A DNA stretch of 64,000 nucleotides from Kineococcus endophyticus (GCF_040796495.1 NZ_JBFNQN010000012.1:124001-188000); one strand, 5' to 3'. Positions 15,816 through 24,352 are shown, numbered from the stretch's first letter. The notes: generated by a model from the letters alone, not told the origin. Translations and numbers: made by a program.

Positions 15816-16733
15816 GTGTTCGGACAACTCCTCCTGGGCGTCGCCGGCAACGACGGTGTGCGCCGGCTCGTGACCGGCAGCAGCCTCAGCCGGCCCGTCG
15901 TCTCCCGCTTCATCGCCGGTGACGACGTCGACGCGGCCGCCGGCGCGGTCCGCGACCTCACGGCGCAGGGCATCGCCGTGACCCTCGACCGGCTCGGCGA
16001 GGACATCACCGCGCCCGAGCAGGCCGACGAGACCGTCACCGGGTACACCGAGCTCCTCGAACGCCTCGCCGGCGAGGGCCTCACCACCGGCAACGAGATC
16101 TCGATCAAGCTCTCCGCCCTCGGCCAGGGACTCGGCCCCGACGGTCCCCGCCGGGCCACCGAGCGCGCCCACCTCCTCGTCGAGCGGGCGCACGCCCTCG
16201 GCGTCGACGTCACCGTCGACATGGAGGACCACACGCGCGTCGACGACACCCTGACGACGGTCCGCGCGCTGCGCGCCGACTTCCCGCGCACCGGCTGCGT
16301 CCTGCAGGCGATGCTGCGCCGCACCGAGGGCGACGCCCGCGACCTCGCGCACGAGGGTTCCCGCGTCCGCCTCGTCAAGGGCGCCTACAACGAACCGCCG
16401 GAGGTCGCGTACCCGGCGAAGGCCGACGTCGACAAGGCGTACGTCCGGTGCCTGCGGATCCTGCTGGACGGTGGCGCCTACCCGATGATCGCCACCCACG
16501 ACCTGCGCATCGTCGCCCTGGCCGAGGAACTCCTGAGCGGCAGGCCGCAGGGGTCGGCGGAGTTCCAGATGCTCTACGGCATCCGCGCCGGCGAGCAGCA
16601 GCGCCTGGCCCGCGACCACACTGTCCGCGTCTACGTGCCCTACGGCACCGACTGGTACGGGTACTTCTCCCGGCGCCTCGCCGAACGCCCGGCCAACCTC
16701 GCGTTCTTCGCCCGCTCCCTCGTCGCCGGCTGA
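15816..16733 (+). CDS. Proline dehydrogenase
   Basis: 305 residues of the monofunctional FAD-dependent enzyme, oxidising L-proline to pyrroline-5-carboxylate at the membrane. Signature stretches are EISIKLSALGQ, VDMEDHTRVDDTL, VRLVKGAYNEP, ATHDLRIVALA, EFQMLYGIR and the C-terminal RVYVPYGTDWYGYFSRRLAERP that binds substrate carboxylate and flavin. TAGCGT at 15804-15809 is 6 bases before the GTG, indicating a leaderless transcript. P5C dehydrogenase follows 42 bases later, completing conversion of proline to glutamate. Confidence 0.95.
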   Translation: MFGQLLLGVAGNDGVRRLVTGSSLSRPVVSRFIAGDDVDAAAGAVRDLTAQGIAVTLDRLGEDITAPEQADETVTGYTELLERLAGEGLTTGNEISIKLSALGQGLGPDGPRRATERAHLLVERAHALGVDVTVDMEDHTRVDDTLTTVRALRADFPRTGCVLQAMLRRTEGDARDLAHEGSRVRLVKGAYNEPPEVAYPAKADVDKAYVRCLRILLDGGAYPMIATHDLRIVALAEELLSGRPQGSAEFQMLYGIRAGEQQRLARDHTVRVYVPYGTDWYGYFSRRLAERPANLAFFARSLVAG

Positions 16734-16775
16734 CGAGAAACCCCCGACGACCATCGAGACGGAAGGAAACCCGTC

Positions 16776-18410
16776 GTGCAGTCCGTGACCGACGTCCCCG
16801 CCCCGCGCAACGAACCGATCCACGGGTACGCCCCCGGAAGCCCCGAGCGCAAGCTCCTCACCGACGCCCTCGCCGCGCACGTCGCGAACCCCGTCGAGCT
16901 CACCCAGACCATCGGCGGGCGGGAGGTGCCCGGCGGCGGAGACCGCGTCGACGTCGTCCAGCCGCACCAGCACGCGAGCGTGCTCGGCACGTTCGGGACG
17001 GCGACCCGCGACCAGGCCCGCGCGGCCGCCGACGCAGCGCTCGCCGCCCGCCGCGACTGGGCCGCGATGGACTACGACGACCGCGCCGCGGTGTTCCTGC
17101 GCGCGGCCGACCTGCTCGCCGGACCGTGGCGCGAGAAGGTCGCCGCCGCGACGATGCTGGGGCAGTCGAAGACCGCGCAGCAGGCCGAGATCGACGCACC
17201 CTGCGAACTCGTCGACTTCTGGCGCTTCAACGTCGCGTTCGGCCGTCGGCTGCTCGAGGAGCAGCCGATCTCGAGCCCCGGGGTGTGGAACCGCCTCGAC
17301 CACCGTCCGCTCGAGGGTTTCGTCTACGCCATCACGCCGTTCAACTTCACGGCCATCGCGGGGAACCTGCCGACGGCGCCCGCGCTCATGGGGAACACCG
17401 TCGTGTGGAAACCCTCTCCGACGCAGACGCTCGCGGCGTGGCACACGATGAAGCTGCTCGAGGCCGCCGGGTTGCCGCCGGGCGTCGTCAACCTCATCAC
17501 CGGGGACGGCAAGGACGCCTCCGACGTCCTGCTGGCCGACCCGAACCTCGCCGGCATCCACTTCACCGGCTCCACCGCGACGTTCCAGCACCTGTGGCGG
17601 ACGGTCGGGGAGAACATCGGGAACTACCGCACCTACCCGCGCCTGGTGGGGGAGACGGGTGGGAAGGACTTCGTCGTCGCGCACCCCTCGGCCGACCCCG
17701 CGACCCTGTCGACGGCGCTCACCCTCGGCGCGTTCGAGTACCAGGGGCAGAAGTGCTCCGCGGCCTCGCGCGCGTTCGTCCCGAAGTCCGTCTGGGACGT
17801 CATGGGTGAGGAGTTCCTCGCCACCGTGGACTCCCTCACGTACGGCGACGTCACCGACCTGTCGAACTTCGGCGGCGCCGTCATCGACGCCCGCAGCTAC
17901 GCCAAGAACGTCGCCGCGATCGAGCGCGCCCGCAGCACCGACGGCCTCACCATCGCCGCCGGCGGGACGTACGACGACTCCGAGGGGTACTTCGTCCGCC
18001 CGACCGTGGTCCTCGGGCAGGACCCGTCCGACGACGCGTTCTGCAGCGAGTACTTCGGTCCGTTCCTCGCCGTCCACGTCTACGACGACTCCCGCCCCGG
18101 CGCGTGGGCCGACGTCCTGCGAACCGTCGACGAGGGCGCCCCCTACGGGCTGACGGGGTCGGTCATCGCCACCGACCGCGCGGCCGTCGCCGAGGCGTCG
18201 CAGGCCCTGCGGTTCGCCGCCGGGAACTTCTACGTCAACGACAAGCCGACGGGCGCGGTCGTGGGGCAGCAGCCGTTCGGGGGTTCCCGCGCCTCGGGCA
18301 CCAACGACAAGGCCGGCTCGATCCTCAACCTCCAGCGGTGGACGAGCCCGCGGGCGGTCAAGGAGACGTTCGTCGCGCCGACGACGCACGTGTACCCGCA
18401 CATGGGCTGA
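16776..18410 (+). CDS. pruA: L-glutamate gamma-semialdehyde (P5C) dehydrogenase
   Basis: 544 residues, the usual length of the ALDH4-type enzyme that oxidises glutamate semialdehyde to glutamate with NAD+. The catalytic Cys lies in EYQGQKCSAASR near residue 320; the catalytic Glu region is VGETGGKDF; cofactor and substrate motifs include ITPFNFTAIAGNLP, HFTGSTATFQHL and PFGGSRASGTNDK. GTG start with a good ribosome-binding site (GGAAGG). Second gene of the proline operon. Confidence 0.96.
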   Translation: MQSVTDVPAPRNEPIHGYAPGSPERKLLTDALAAHVANPVELTQTIGGREVPGGGDRVDVVQPHQHASVLGTFGTATRDQARAAADAALAARRDWAAMDYDDRAAVFLRAADLLAGPWREKVAAATMLGQSKTAQQAEIDAPCELVDFWRFNVAFGRRLLEEQPISSPGVWNRLDHRPLEGFVYAITPFNFTAIAGNLPTAPALMGNTVVWKPSPTQTLAAWHTMKLLEAAGLPPGVVNLITGDGKDASDVLLADPNLAGIHFTGSTATFQHLWRTVGENIGNYRTYPRLVGETGGKDFVVAHPSADPATLSTALTLGAFEYQGQKCSAASRAFVPKSVWDVMGEEFLATVDSLTYGDVTDLSNFGGAVIDARSYAKNVAAIERARSTDGLTIAAGGTYDDSEGYFVRPTVVLGQDPSDDAFCSEYFGPFLAVHVYDDSRPGAWADVLRTVDEGAPYGLTGSVIATDRAAVAEASQALRFAAGNFYVNDKPTGAVVGQQPFGGSRASGTNDKAGSILNLQRWTSPRAVKETFVAPTTHVYPHMG

Positions 18411-18442
18411 TTGGGAGGACCGTGCGCGGGTAAGGGCCCGGC

Positions 18443-18916
18443 ATGACTCAACCCACGGGGTCCGGAACCCGGACCGACGACCTGAGCGTGTCGCACGGCC
18501 CGGGCCCGGCCGCGTCGACGACGGAGCACCGCCGCGACGAGAGCGTCGGACAGCTCGTCAGCCAGCTCACCGAGCAGATGTCCCGGTTGGTCAAGGACGA
18601 GGTGCAGCTCGCCAAGGTCGACCTCACCGCCAAGGGCAAGAAGGCCGGCATCGGGATCGGGATGTTCTCCGGTGCCGGCCTGCTCGCGTTCTTCGGGTTC
18701 GGGGCGCTCGTGACGACCGCGATCCTGGGTCTGGCGTACCTCGTACCGGCCTGGCTGTCCGCGCTCATCGTCGGCGTCGTCCTCTTCGCCATCGCCGCGG
18801 TCCTGGCCCTGATGGGCAAGAAGGAGGTCTCGGAGGCCACGCCGCCGGTGCCGCAGGCGGCCGTGGACGGCCTCAAGCAGGACGTCCAGACGGTGAAGGA
18901 AGGGCTGCACCGGTGA
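18443..18916 (+). CDS. DUF1469 (phage-holin-like) envelope protein
   Basis: 157 residues. A hydrophilic N-terminus is followed by a family core SVGQLVSQLTEQMSRLVKDEVQLAKVDLTAKGKKAGIG and two membrane helices (about 75-120), then a polar tail with VDGLKQDVQTVKEGLHR. The family name comes from weak holin resemblance, but these proteins are ordinary actinobacterial envelope proteins next to DUF3618 genes; no phage genes are nearby. Its stop overlaps the GTG of the DUF3618 gene. Confidence 0.88.
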   Translation: MTQPTGSGTRTDDLSVSHGPGPAASTTEHRRDESVGQLVSQLTEQMSRLVKDEVQLAKVDLTAKGKKAGIGIGMFSGAGLLAFFGFGALVTTAILGLAYLVPAWLSALIVGVVLFAIAAVLALMGKKEVSEATPPVPQAAVDGLKQDVQTVKEGLHR

Positions 18917-19209
18917 GCACCCCCACCCCCGGCACGGGGCCTGTCCCCACCGACCGCGACGCCCTCGTCGAGGACATCGAGAAGACCCGCGAGCGCCTCG
19001 CGCAGACCGCCGACGCGCTCGCCGCGAAGGCCGACGTCAAGGCCCAGGCCTCGGCGAAGGTCGAGGACCTCAAGGCGACGGCGCAGCACCGCGTCCGCGA
19101 GACGAGCGAACGCGCGCCCGGCACCCCGCCGCAGCAGACCGCCGTGCTCGTGGGCGTCATCGTCGCCGCGACGGCGTTCGCCGTGTGGCTCGTCGTCCGG
19201 AAGCGGTGA
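18913..19209 (+). CDS. DUF3618 tail-anchored envelope protein
   Basis: 98 residues: the DUF3618 motif DALVEDIEKTRERLAQTADALAAKADVKAQA, a helical region that may form a coiled coil, and a C-terminal membrane helix (TAVLVGVIVAATAFAVWLVV) ending in basic RKR. It is translationally coupled to the DUF1469 gene by a GTGA overlap and followed 7 bases later by DUF4235. The trio is conserved in actinobacteria; its function is unknown, presumably in envelope organisation. Confidence 0.9.
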   Translation: MSTPTPGTGPVPTDRDALVEDIEKTRERLAQTADALAAKADVKAQASAKVEDLKATAQHRVRETSERAPGTPPQQTAVLVGVIVAATAFAVWLVVRKR

Positions 19210-19216
19210 GGCACCC

Positions 19217-19486
19217 GTGAACGCGGCCAAGCTCGTCTACCGCCCCATCGGCCTCGCGACCGGCGCCCTCGGCGGCGTCCTGGCCGGCGCCGTCGTGAAG
19301 CAGGTGTGGCGCAAGGCCTCCGGCGAGGAGGACGCCCCCGACGCGCTGCAGCACGAGTACCCCTGGAAGGAGGTGCTGCTGTCGGCGGCCCTCCAGGGCC
19401 TCGTGTTCGCGGTGGTCAAGGCCGCCTCCGACCGGGGCGGCGCGGTGCTGTTCGAGAAGCTCACCGGCTCCTGGCCGGGCGACTGA
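19217..19486 (+). CDS. DUF4235 membrane protein
   Basis: 89 residues matching DUF4235: KLVYRPIGLATGALGGVLAGAVVKQVWR as a first glycine-rich helix, a short EYPWKEVLLSAALQGLVFAVVKAA second helix, then DRGGAVLFEKLTGSWPGD. Third gene of the DUF1469-DUF3618-DUF4235 set, with a 7-base gap and no separate promoter. Unknown function at the cytoplasmic membrane. Confidence 0.88.
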   Translation: MNAAKLVYRPIGLATGALGGVLAGAVVKQVWRKASGEEDAPDALQHEYPWKEVLLSAALQGLVFAVVKAASDRGGAVLFEKLTGSWPGD

Positions 19487-19502
19487 CCATCCACACCCGG
19501 GC

Positions 19503-19532
19503 TGTGGACAGTGTGGACAACCCTGTGCACAG
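19503..19532. other. Three tandem DnaA-box-like 9-mers
   Basis: TGTGGACAG (19503-19511), TGTGGACAA (19512-19520) and TGTGCACAG (19524-19532) lie head to tail in 30 bases. The middle one is the exact complement of TTGTCCACA, the DnaA box of high-GC actinobacteria; the others differ by one or two bases. It lies between convergent genes and no replication gene is near, so it is not oriC as seen here. A DnaA-titrating or regulatory cluster is possible. Confidence 0.45.
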
Positions 19533-19556
19533 CGCCTCCGGCGTGGGGGGATCGTC

Positions 19557-19591
19557 GACGCATCGGGCCGAACCTAGGAGCCCGATGCGTC
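19557..19591. terminator. Hairpin terminator between convergent genes
   Basis: Arms GACGCATCGGG (19557-19567) and CCCGATGCGTC (19581-19591) are perfectly complementary around a 13-base loop. It sits between the end of the DUF4235 gene (19486) and the end of the LLM oxidoreductase gene (19637), so it can end both transcripts. There is no U-tract, as is usual in actinobacterial terminators. Confidence 0.7.
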
Positions 19592-19636
19592 AACGAGCCG
19601 CACCCGCCCAGCCCGCGCGGTGACGCAGCGTCGAGG

Positions 19637-20674
19637 TCAGCTCAGCTCCTTGCGCACGAGCGGCGCGACTTCGGTCCCCAGCAGCTCGACGGCCTTCATG
19701 ACGTCCGCGTGCGGCATCGTCCCGGCGGACAGGTGCAGCATGAACCGGTCGATCCCCAGGTGCTCGTGCTGGAAGAGGATCTTCTCCGCGACCTCCTCGG
19801 GCGACCCGACGAGCAGGGCGCCGCGGCGGCTGCGGGCGGCCTCGTACGACGTGTGCGAGAAGTACCCCCAGCCGCGCTCCTGCCCCAGCTGGTTCATGAC
19901 GCCCTGGTAGGGCTTGAAGTGCACGGACGTCGCCTGCTGCGTCGTCGGGGCGACGAACCCGTGCGAGTGCGTCGCGATGCGCAGCAGCGACTCGTCGTGC
20001 CCGGCCTTGCGCCCCGCCTGGCGGTAGAGGTCGGCCAGCGGGGCGAACTGCTCCGGCATGCCACCGATGATCGCGATGGCCAGCGGCAGGCCGAGGGTGC
20101 CGGCGCGCACGACGGACTCGGGGTTGCCGCCGACGGCGATCCACACCGGCAGCTTCGGCTGGACGGGCAGGGGGAAGACGCCCAGCCCGGGGATCCCGGC
20201 GCGGTGCTTCCCGCCCGGCCACGTCACCGAGGAGGGGTTCTCCCGGATCGCGAGCAGCAGGTCCAGCTTCTCGGCGAACAGCTCGTCGTAGGCGTCGAGG
20301 TCGTAGCCGAAGAGCGGGAACGACTCGATGAACGAGCCGCGGCCGGCCATGATCTCCGCGCGCCCGTCCGACAGCCCGTCCAGCGTGGCGAACTGCTGGA
20401 ACACCCGGACGGGGTCGTCCGAGGACAGCACGGTGACGGCCGTCGAGAGCCGGATGCGGGACGTGCGGGTGGCCGCGGCGGCCAGGACGACGGCCGGGGC
20501 GGACGCCGCGTAGTCGGGGCGGTGGTGCTCGCCGAGGCCGTAGACGTCGAGCCCGACCTGGTCGGCGAGCTCGATCTCCTCCACGACTTCTCGCAGCCGA
20601 TCGGCGTGCGAGATGGTCGTACCCGTCCCCGGGTACGGCGTGGTCTCCGCGAACGCGCTGATCCCGATCTCCAC
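19637..20674 (-). CDS. LLM-class flavin-dependent oxidoreductase
   Basis: 345 residues of the luciferase-like monooxygenase family: [38 protein letters not shown], the strand [44 protein letters not shown], and [17 protein letters not shown]. It should be an FMN or F420 enzyme using a soluble reductant; the substrate cannot be inferred. GTG start; an AAGGGG stretch lies about 12 bases upstream. A VOC gene lies 25 bases upstream on the same strand, so the pair may be co-transcribed under the SoxR-type promoter. Confidence 0.9.
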   Translation of the reverse strand: MEIGISAFAETTPYPGTGTTISHADRLREVVEEIELADQVGLDVYGLGEHHRPDYAASAPAVVLAAAATRTSRIRLSTAVTVLSSDDPVRVFQQFATLDGLSDGRAEIMAGRGSFIESFPLFGYDLDAYDELFAEKLDLLLAIRENPSSVTWPGGKHRAGIPGLGVFPLPVQPKLPVWIAVGGNPESVVRAGTLGLPLAIAIIGGMPEQFAPLADLYRQAGRKAGHDESLLRIATHSHGFVAPTTQQATSVHFKPYQGVMNQLGQERGWGYFSHTSYEAARSRRGALLVGSPEEVAEKILFQHEHLGIDRFMLHLSAGTMPHADVMKAVELLGTEVAPLVRKELS

Positions 20675-20699
20675 GATGCCCAGCCCCTTGCTTGAAGTC

Positions 20700-21374
20700 T
20701 CAACGATACGAGACGAGCGTACCCGGGTTCAGCAGCAGAGCGCCACGACCGCGTGTCCCCGACAGCGTGACGTCCAGCCGGGTCGCGCGGGCCGGCCGGT
20801 CCCGCGTCGGGAACCAGGGCCGGTCCGGGGCGACGAGCACGAGCAGTCCCTCGTCGTCGCCGACGGCCGTGAACTGCGGCGACCCCGGCCCGCCGAACGT
20901 CGGCAGCCCCGCTCCGCGCGCCAGCCGCTCGCGCGCCGTCGGGACGCACGCGACGGGCACGCCGACCTCGCTGACGCCCAGCAGGTGCTCCGGCCCGAAC
21001 GCCGCACCGCCGAGCCGGTGCGGGAGGCGACGCCGCGCGACCAGCTCGAGCACCGTGCCCCCCGGGGCGTCCTCGAAGTAGACCGAGCAGCCGTCCCACG
21101 ACGGCGACAGCTCCACGAGCCCGTCGCCCAGGACCGTCGCCCGCTCCCGCAGCCAGGCCAGGGCGGCGGGTCCGGCGTCCCCGGGGACGGTGATCGCCAG
21201 GTGCTGCGTGCCGGGCTGCGCGTCGGGGTCGGGGACGAGCTGCAGCGACGTCCAACCCACCTCCACGACACAGCTGGCCTCGGCCTCGTGGACGGTCAGC
21301 CCGAGGGCGTCGCGCCAGAAGGCCGCGCTGCGGCGGACGTCGGGGACGGGGAGGACGACGTGGTCGATGCGCAC
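20700..21374 (-). CDS. VOC-family protein, likely SoxR-controlled
   Basis: 224 residues. The N-terminal half is a glyoxalase/VOC module ([27 protein letters not shown], then [16 protein letters not shown]) followed by a second, weaker module ([23 protein letters not shown]). Metal ligands are only partly recognisable. The GTG start lies 7 bases after a -10-like TGGTCT on the minus strand, so the mRNA is probably leaderless. The promoter has the long spacer and central palindrome of MerR-type activation by the divergent SoxR. The reaction is unknown. Confidence 0.85.
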   Translation of the reverse strand: MRIDHVVLPVPDVRRSAAFWRDALGLTVHEAEASCVVEVGWTSLQLVPDPDAQPGTQHLAITVPGDAGPAALAWLRERATVLGDGLVELSPSWDGCSVYFEDAPGGTVLELVARRRLPHRLGGAAFGPEHLLGVSEVGVPVACVPTARERLARGAGLPTFGGPGSPQFTAVGDDEGLLVLVAPDRPWFPTRDRPARATRLDVTLSGTRGRGALLLNPGTLVSYR

Positions 21375-21381
21375 GCAGGGC

Positions 21382-21412
21382 AGACCACCAGCTCCAGTGC
21401 ACTGCAGGTCAA
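21382..21412 (-). promoter_or_regulatory. MerR/SoxR-type promoter with central palindrome
   Basis: On the minus strand TTGACC (21412-21407) and TGGTCT (21387-21382) are separated by 19 bases, the long spacing that MerR-family activators correct. A 16-bp palindrome with one mismatched pair (21392-21407, core CAGTGCACTG) lies within and at the edge of the spacer. The VOC gene starts 7 bases after the -10 box. The divergent soxR start has CAAGAT at 21410-21415 with 6 bases to its GTG, so the site also covers the soxR promoter. Confidence 0.72.
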
Positions 21413-21421
21413 GATGGGTCC

Positions 21422-21883
21422 GTGGCGGAGCTGCTGAGCATCGGGACGGTCGCGGCGCGGGCGGGGGTGTCCGTCGCGGCGCTGCGGCACTACGAGGAGC
21501 GCGGACTCGTGCACCCGGTGCGGGACGCCGCCGGCCGGCGCCGCTTCCCCCGCCACGTCCTGCGCCGCCTCGCGGTCGTCGCGGCGGGTCAGCGCGTCGG
21601 CCTGTCGCTGGCCGACATCGCCGAGGCCCTGTCGACGCTGCCGACCGACCGCGCCCCCTCGGCGCGGGAGTGGGCGGGCGTGGGGAAGCGGTGGCAGATG
21701 CTCCTCGACCAGCGCATCCGCGAGCTCCAGATCCTGCGGACGTCCCTCACGGGCTGCATCGGCTGCGGGTGCCTGTCGATGACCCGGTGCACCCTGTTCA
21801 ACCCTCACGACGAGGCGGCCGCCGAGGGCGAGGGGTCTCGGTGGCTGCGCGAGGCGACCACGGACGGTGAGCCGATGGTCTAG
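21422..21883 (+). CDS. soxR: SoxR, redox-sensing [2Fe-2S] MerR-family activator
   Basis: 153 residues. The N-terminus has the MerR helix-turn-helix (LLSIGTVAARAGVSVAALRHYEERGLV), then a dimer coiled coil (WQMLLDQRIRELQILRTSL), then the cluster-binding motif with Cys112, Cys115, Cys117 and Cys123 (CIGCGCLSMTRC), identical in spacing to characterised SoxR. Oxidation of the cluster by redox-cycling compounds activates transcription. The GTG start is supported by CAAGAT 6 bases upstream. The likely target is the divergent VOC gene and the LLM gene behind it. Confidence 0.95.
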   Translation: MAELLSIGTVAARAGVSVAALRHYEERGLVHPVRDAAGRRRFPRHVLRRLAVVAAGQRVGLSLADIAEALSTLPTDRAPSAREWAGVGKRWQMLLDQRIRELQILRTSLTGCIGCGCLSMTRCTLFNPHDEAAAEGEGSRWLREATTDGEPMV

Positions 21884-21903
21884 ATGGGCACTAGGTTCGG
21901 GAC

Positions 21904-23925
21904 GTGGTCGCCCGTCTGCCCTTCGGAACCGCGACGGACCTCCGTCGCGCGTACGAGGACGTCGACTGGTCGGCGACGGCGGTGGGGCACCCCGACTCCT
22001 GGCCCCGTGCGCTGCGCCGCGCGCTGGAGCTGGCGCTGGAGACCCGCTTCGCCATCGTCATCTGCTGGGGCCCGGACCTGGAGATGCTCTACAACCAGGC
22101 CTACGTGGAGATGATCGGCGACAAGCACCCCGCGGCGCTGGGTCGTCCGGTCCGGGACGTCTTCGCTGAGGCGTGGGACGACCTGGCGCCCCTCTTCGCG
22201 CAGGCCCGCTCCGGCGAGGCCGTCTGGTTCGAGGACATGCCGGTCGTCATGGACCGCCACGGGCACCCCGAGGAGACCTACTTCACGTTCTCCTACTCCC
22301 CGGTCCGCGACGACGACGGCGAGATCGCCGGCGTCATGGACATCGCGGCCGAGACGACCCGCCAGGTCCAGGACCACCGGCGCCTCGAGCTGCTCACCCG
22401 CCTCGGCGACCTCGCGTCGGAGCTGCAGCCGCCCGCCGAGCTGGCCCGCAAGGCGCTCGACGTGCTGTCCACGGCCCCGCTGGACCTGCCGGCGGTCGAC
22501 CTGCAGCTGCCCGGCGGTCCCACGACGCTGCCCTCCCCGCCGGCGCCCCTCTCGCCCCGGCAGGTGCTCGTCGAGGATACCGCCGACGGCCGGCTGGCCT
22601 GGGTGCGGATCCCTGCCGCGCTCGGCGGGGAGTCGCCCGGCGTGCTCGCCGCGCGCCTCAGCGAGCTGGTGCCCCTCGACGCGGCCTACCGCGACTTCCT
22701 GCGCCTGACCGCGGCCACCGTCGGTGACGCGCTGTCGGCCGCCGCGTCCTACGAGGCCGAACGCCGGCGCGCCGACCTGCAGGAGTGGCAGGCCCAGCGG
22801 CTCGCGGGGCTGGTCGCCGTCGCGCAGGCGCTGCCGACGGTCGAGACCGAGGACGACGTCCTGCGGGTCCTCGGCCGTGGCGCCGCGGGACTGCTGGGCG
22901 CCGACGGCATCGTCCTGGGCCTGCTCGAGGACGGTGCGCTGCGCGTGCGCGGTGACGAGCGCGACCCCGCCGTCGGGGCCCTCGGGGCCGCCCTGCGCGG
23001 GACGGCGGTCGTCTCCGACGACGGTGCGACCGCCTGGCCCCTGTGGGTGGGCGACCGCGTCATCGGGGCGCTGGGGTTGTCGTGGCGCTCGCCCCGGGAG
23101 CTGTCGGCCGAGGACACCGACCTGCTGACTGCCCTGACGGCGTCCACGGCGCAGGCGCTGGACCGGGTGCGGGCCACCCAGGCCGAGCGCACCGCCGCCG
23201 CGGCCGTCCGGACGATGGCAGAGACGCTGCAGCGCAGTCTGCTGACGTCCGCGCCGCAGCCGGAGCACCTCGAGACCGCCGTCCGCTACCTCCCCGCGGC
23301 CGAGCACGCGCAGGTCGGCGGGGACTGGCACGACGCGTTCCTCACCGCGGCCGGGGCCGCCTGCCTCGTCATCGGCGACGTCACCGGCCACGACCAGGAC
23401 GCCGCGGCGGCCATGGGGCAGGTGCGCAACCTCCTGCGCGGCATCGGCTACTCCCTGGAGGTCTCGCCCGCGGCCGCCCTGTCCGCGCTCGACCGCGCGA
23501 TGCGCGACCTCGGCGTCGGCGCGCTCGCGACGGGCATCCTCGCCACCGTCGAACCGCTCGAGGGCTCCTCGACGTGGCGGTTGCGCTGGTCCAACGCGGG
23601 CCACATGCCGCCGCTCGTCGTGGACCCCGACGGCACGGTCGAACTGCTGCGCACCAGTCCCGACCTGCTGCTGGGGCTCGAGGCGGGCTTCGTCCGCGCC
23701 GACCACGTCCACGGCCTGTCGCCGGGGGCGACGGTGCTGCTCTACACCGACGGGCTCGTGGAGCGCCGCGGGGCGTCCCTGGACGAGGGTCTGGCCTGGC
23801 TCGCCCGGACGGCGGAGAAGTTCGCGGGGTCGGGCCCTGAGGAGCTGTGCGACGGCGTCCTGCAGCTCGTCGACGGTCACGCCGAGGACGACGTCGCGGT
23901 CCTCGCGGTGCGCGTCCGGCCCTGA
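21904..23925 (+). CDS. PAS-GAF-SpoIIE (RsbU-type) protein phosphatase, second copy
   Basis: 673 residues: a PAS region (about 45-165, with CWGPDLEMLYNQAYVEMIGDK and SYSPVRDDDGEIAGVMDIA), a central helical/GAF region (about 290-435) and a C-terminal SpoIIE domain with GGDWHDAF near 474, VIGDVTGHDQDAA, SNAGHMPPLVV and YTDGLVERR. It should dephosphorylate an anti-anti-sigma factor in a light- or stress-type partner switch. TAGGTT at 21892-21897 lies 6 bases before the GTG, indicating a leaderless mRNA. The last 49 bases overlap the end of the convergent HExxH gene. Confidence 0.9.
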   Translation: MVARLPFGTATDLRRAYEDVDWSATAVGHPDSWPRALRRALELALETRFAIVICWGPDLEMLYNQAYVEMIGDKHPAALGRPVRDVFAEAWDDLAPLFAQARSGEAVWFEDMPVVMDRHGHPEETYFTFSYSPVRDDDGEIAGVMDIAAETTRQVQDHRRLELLTRLGDLASELQPPAELARKALDVLSTAPLDLPAVDLQLPGGPTTLPSPPAPLSPRQVLVEDTADGRLAWVRIPAALGGESPGVLAARLSELVPLDAAYRDFLRLTAATVGDALSAAASYEAERRRADLQEWQAQRLAGLVAVAQALPTVETEDDVLRVLGRGAAGLLGADGIVLGLLEDGALRVRGDERDPAVGALGAALRGTAVVSDDGATAWPLWVGDRVIGALGLSWRSPRELSAEDTDLLTALTASTAQALDRVRATQAERTAAAAVRTMAETLQRSLLTSAPQPEHLETAVRYLPAAEHAQVGGDWHDAFLTAAGAACLVIGDVTGHDQDAAAAMGQVRNLLRGIGYSLEVSPAAALSALDRAMRDLGVGALATGILATVEPLEGSSTWRLRWSNAGHMPPLVVDPDGTVELLRTSPDLLLGLEAGFVRADHVHGLSPGATVLLYTDGLVERRGASLDEGLAWLARTAEKFAGSGPEELCDGVLQLVDGHAEDDVAVLAVRVRP

Positions 23926-24329
23926 CGCCGGCGCCGCGGCGGGTGGGCGTAACCGCCGTCCTCCAGCCCGGCCCACCGCTCGAAGACGTTGCGGTGCGGG
24001 AGGTTCCGCGTCACCAGGGCGTTGAGGCCGTAGAGCGTGGCGAACGGCAACGTCCCCAGCAGCGCGTACTGGTCGGCGTGCCGCAGTTCGTGCCGCCTCC
24101 GGCGTTCCCCGCCGAGCTCGCCGTACAGCCAGACGTTCCCGACGGTCGTCCCGCCCCGGCCGTACGTGCCGCGGGGCATCCCGGAGCACTCGACGAAGAG
24201 GTCGTCCCCGACGAACACGGTGGCCCCGTGGTGCAGCGCCCAGGCGAGCGCGAGCGTGCTGGCGGGCAGGTTGCGGGCGGCGCGGACCGCGATCCAGGCC
24301 CAGGAAGCAGAAGAGCGCCGGTCCCTCAC
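23877..24329 (-). CDS. HExxH-containing protein of unknown function
   Basis: 150 residues with RRRRHELRHADQYALLG, which contains a zinc-metallopeptidase-type HExxH motif (HELRH). Around it are hydrophobic stretches (TLALAWALHHGATVFVG; LLGTLPFATLYGLNALV). The C-terminus is Arg/Pro-rich and overlaps the tail of the phosphatase gene. GTG 24329 is supported by TAGCGT (24343-24338) 8 bases upstream, directly after the tRNA. The start codon sits in the loop of a hairpin. I do not recognise a named family; peptidase activity is only suggested by the motif. Confidence 0.62.
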   Translation of the reverse strand: MRDRRSSASWAWIAVRAARNLPASTLALAWALHHGATVFVGDDLFVECSGMPRGTYGRGGTTVGNVWLYGELGGERRRRHELRHADQYALLGTLPFATLYGLNALVTRNLPHRNVFERWAGLEDGGYAHPPRRRRQGRTRTARTATSSSA

Positions 24330-24337
24330 GGGGACCG
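24319..24337 (-). terminator. Hairpin downstream of tRNA-Gly
   Basis: CGGTCCC (24319-24325) and GGGACCG (24331-24337) pair around a 5-base loop, 16 bases beyond the 3' end of tRNA-Gly on the same strand. It can act as the tRNA terminator. The loop contains the proposed GTG of the HExxH gene, so it may also hinder translation of read-through RNA. Confidence 0.5.
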
Positions 24338-24352
24338 ACGCTACTTCCAGAG

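Noticed and set aside
18443-18916. Phage holin suggesting a prophage
   Set aside because: DUF1469 proteins are chromosomal envelope proteins in actinobacteria, and the neighbours are DUF3618 and DUF4235; no phage structural, lysis or integration gene is present.
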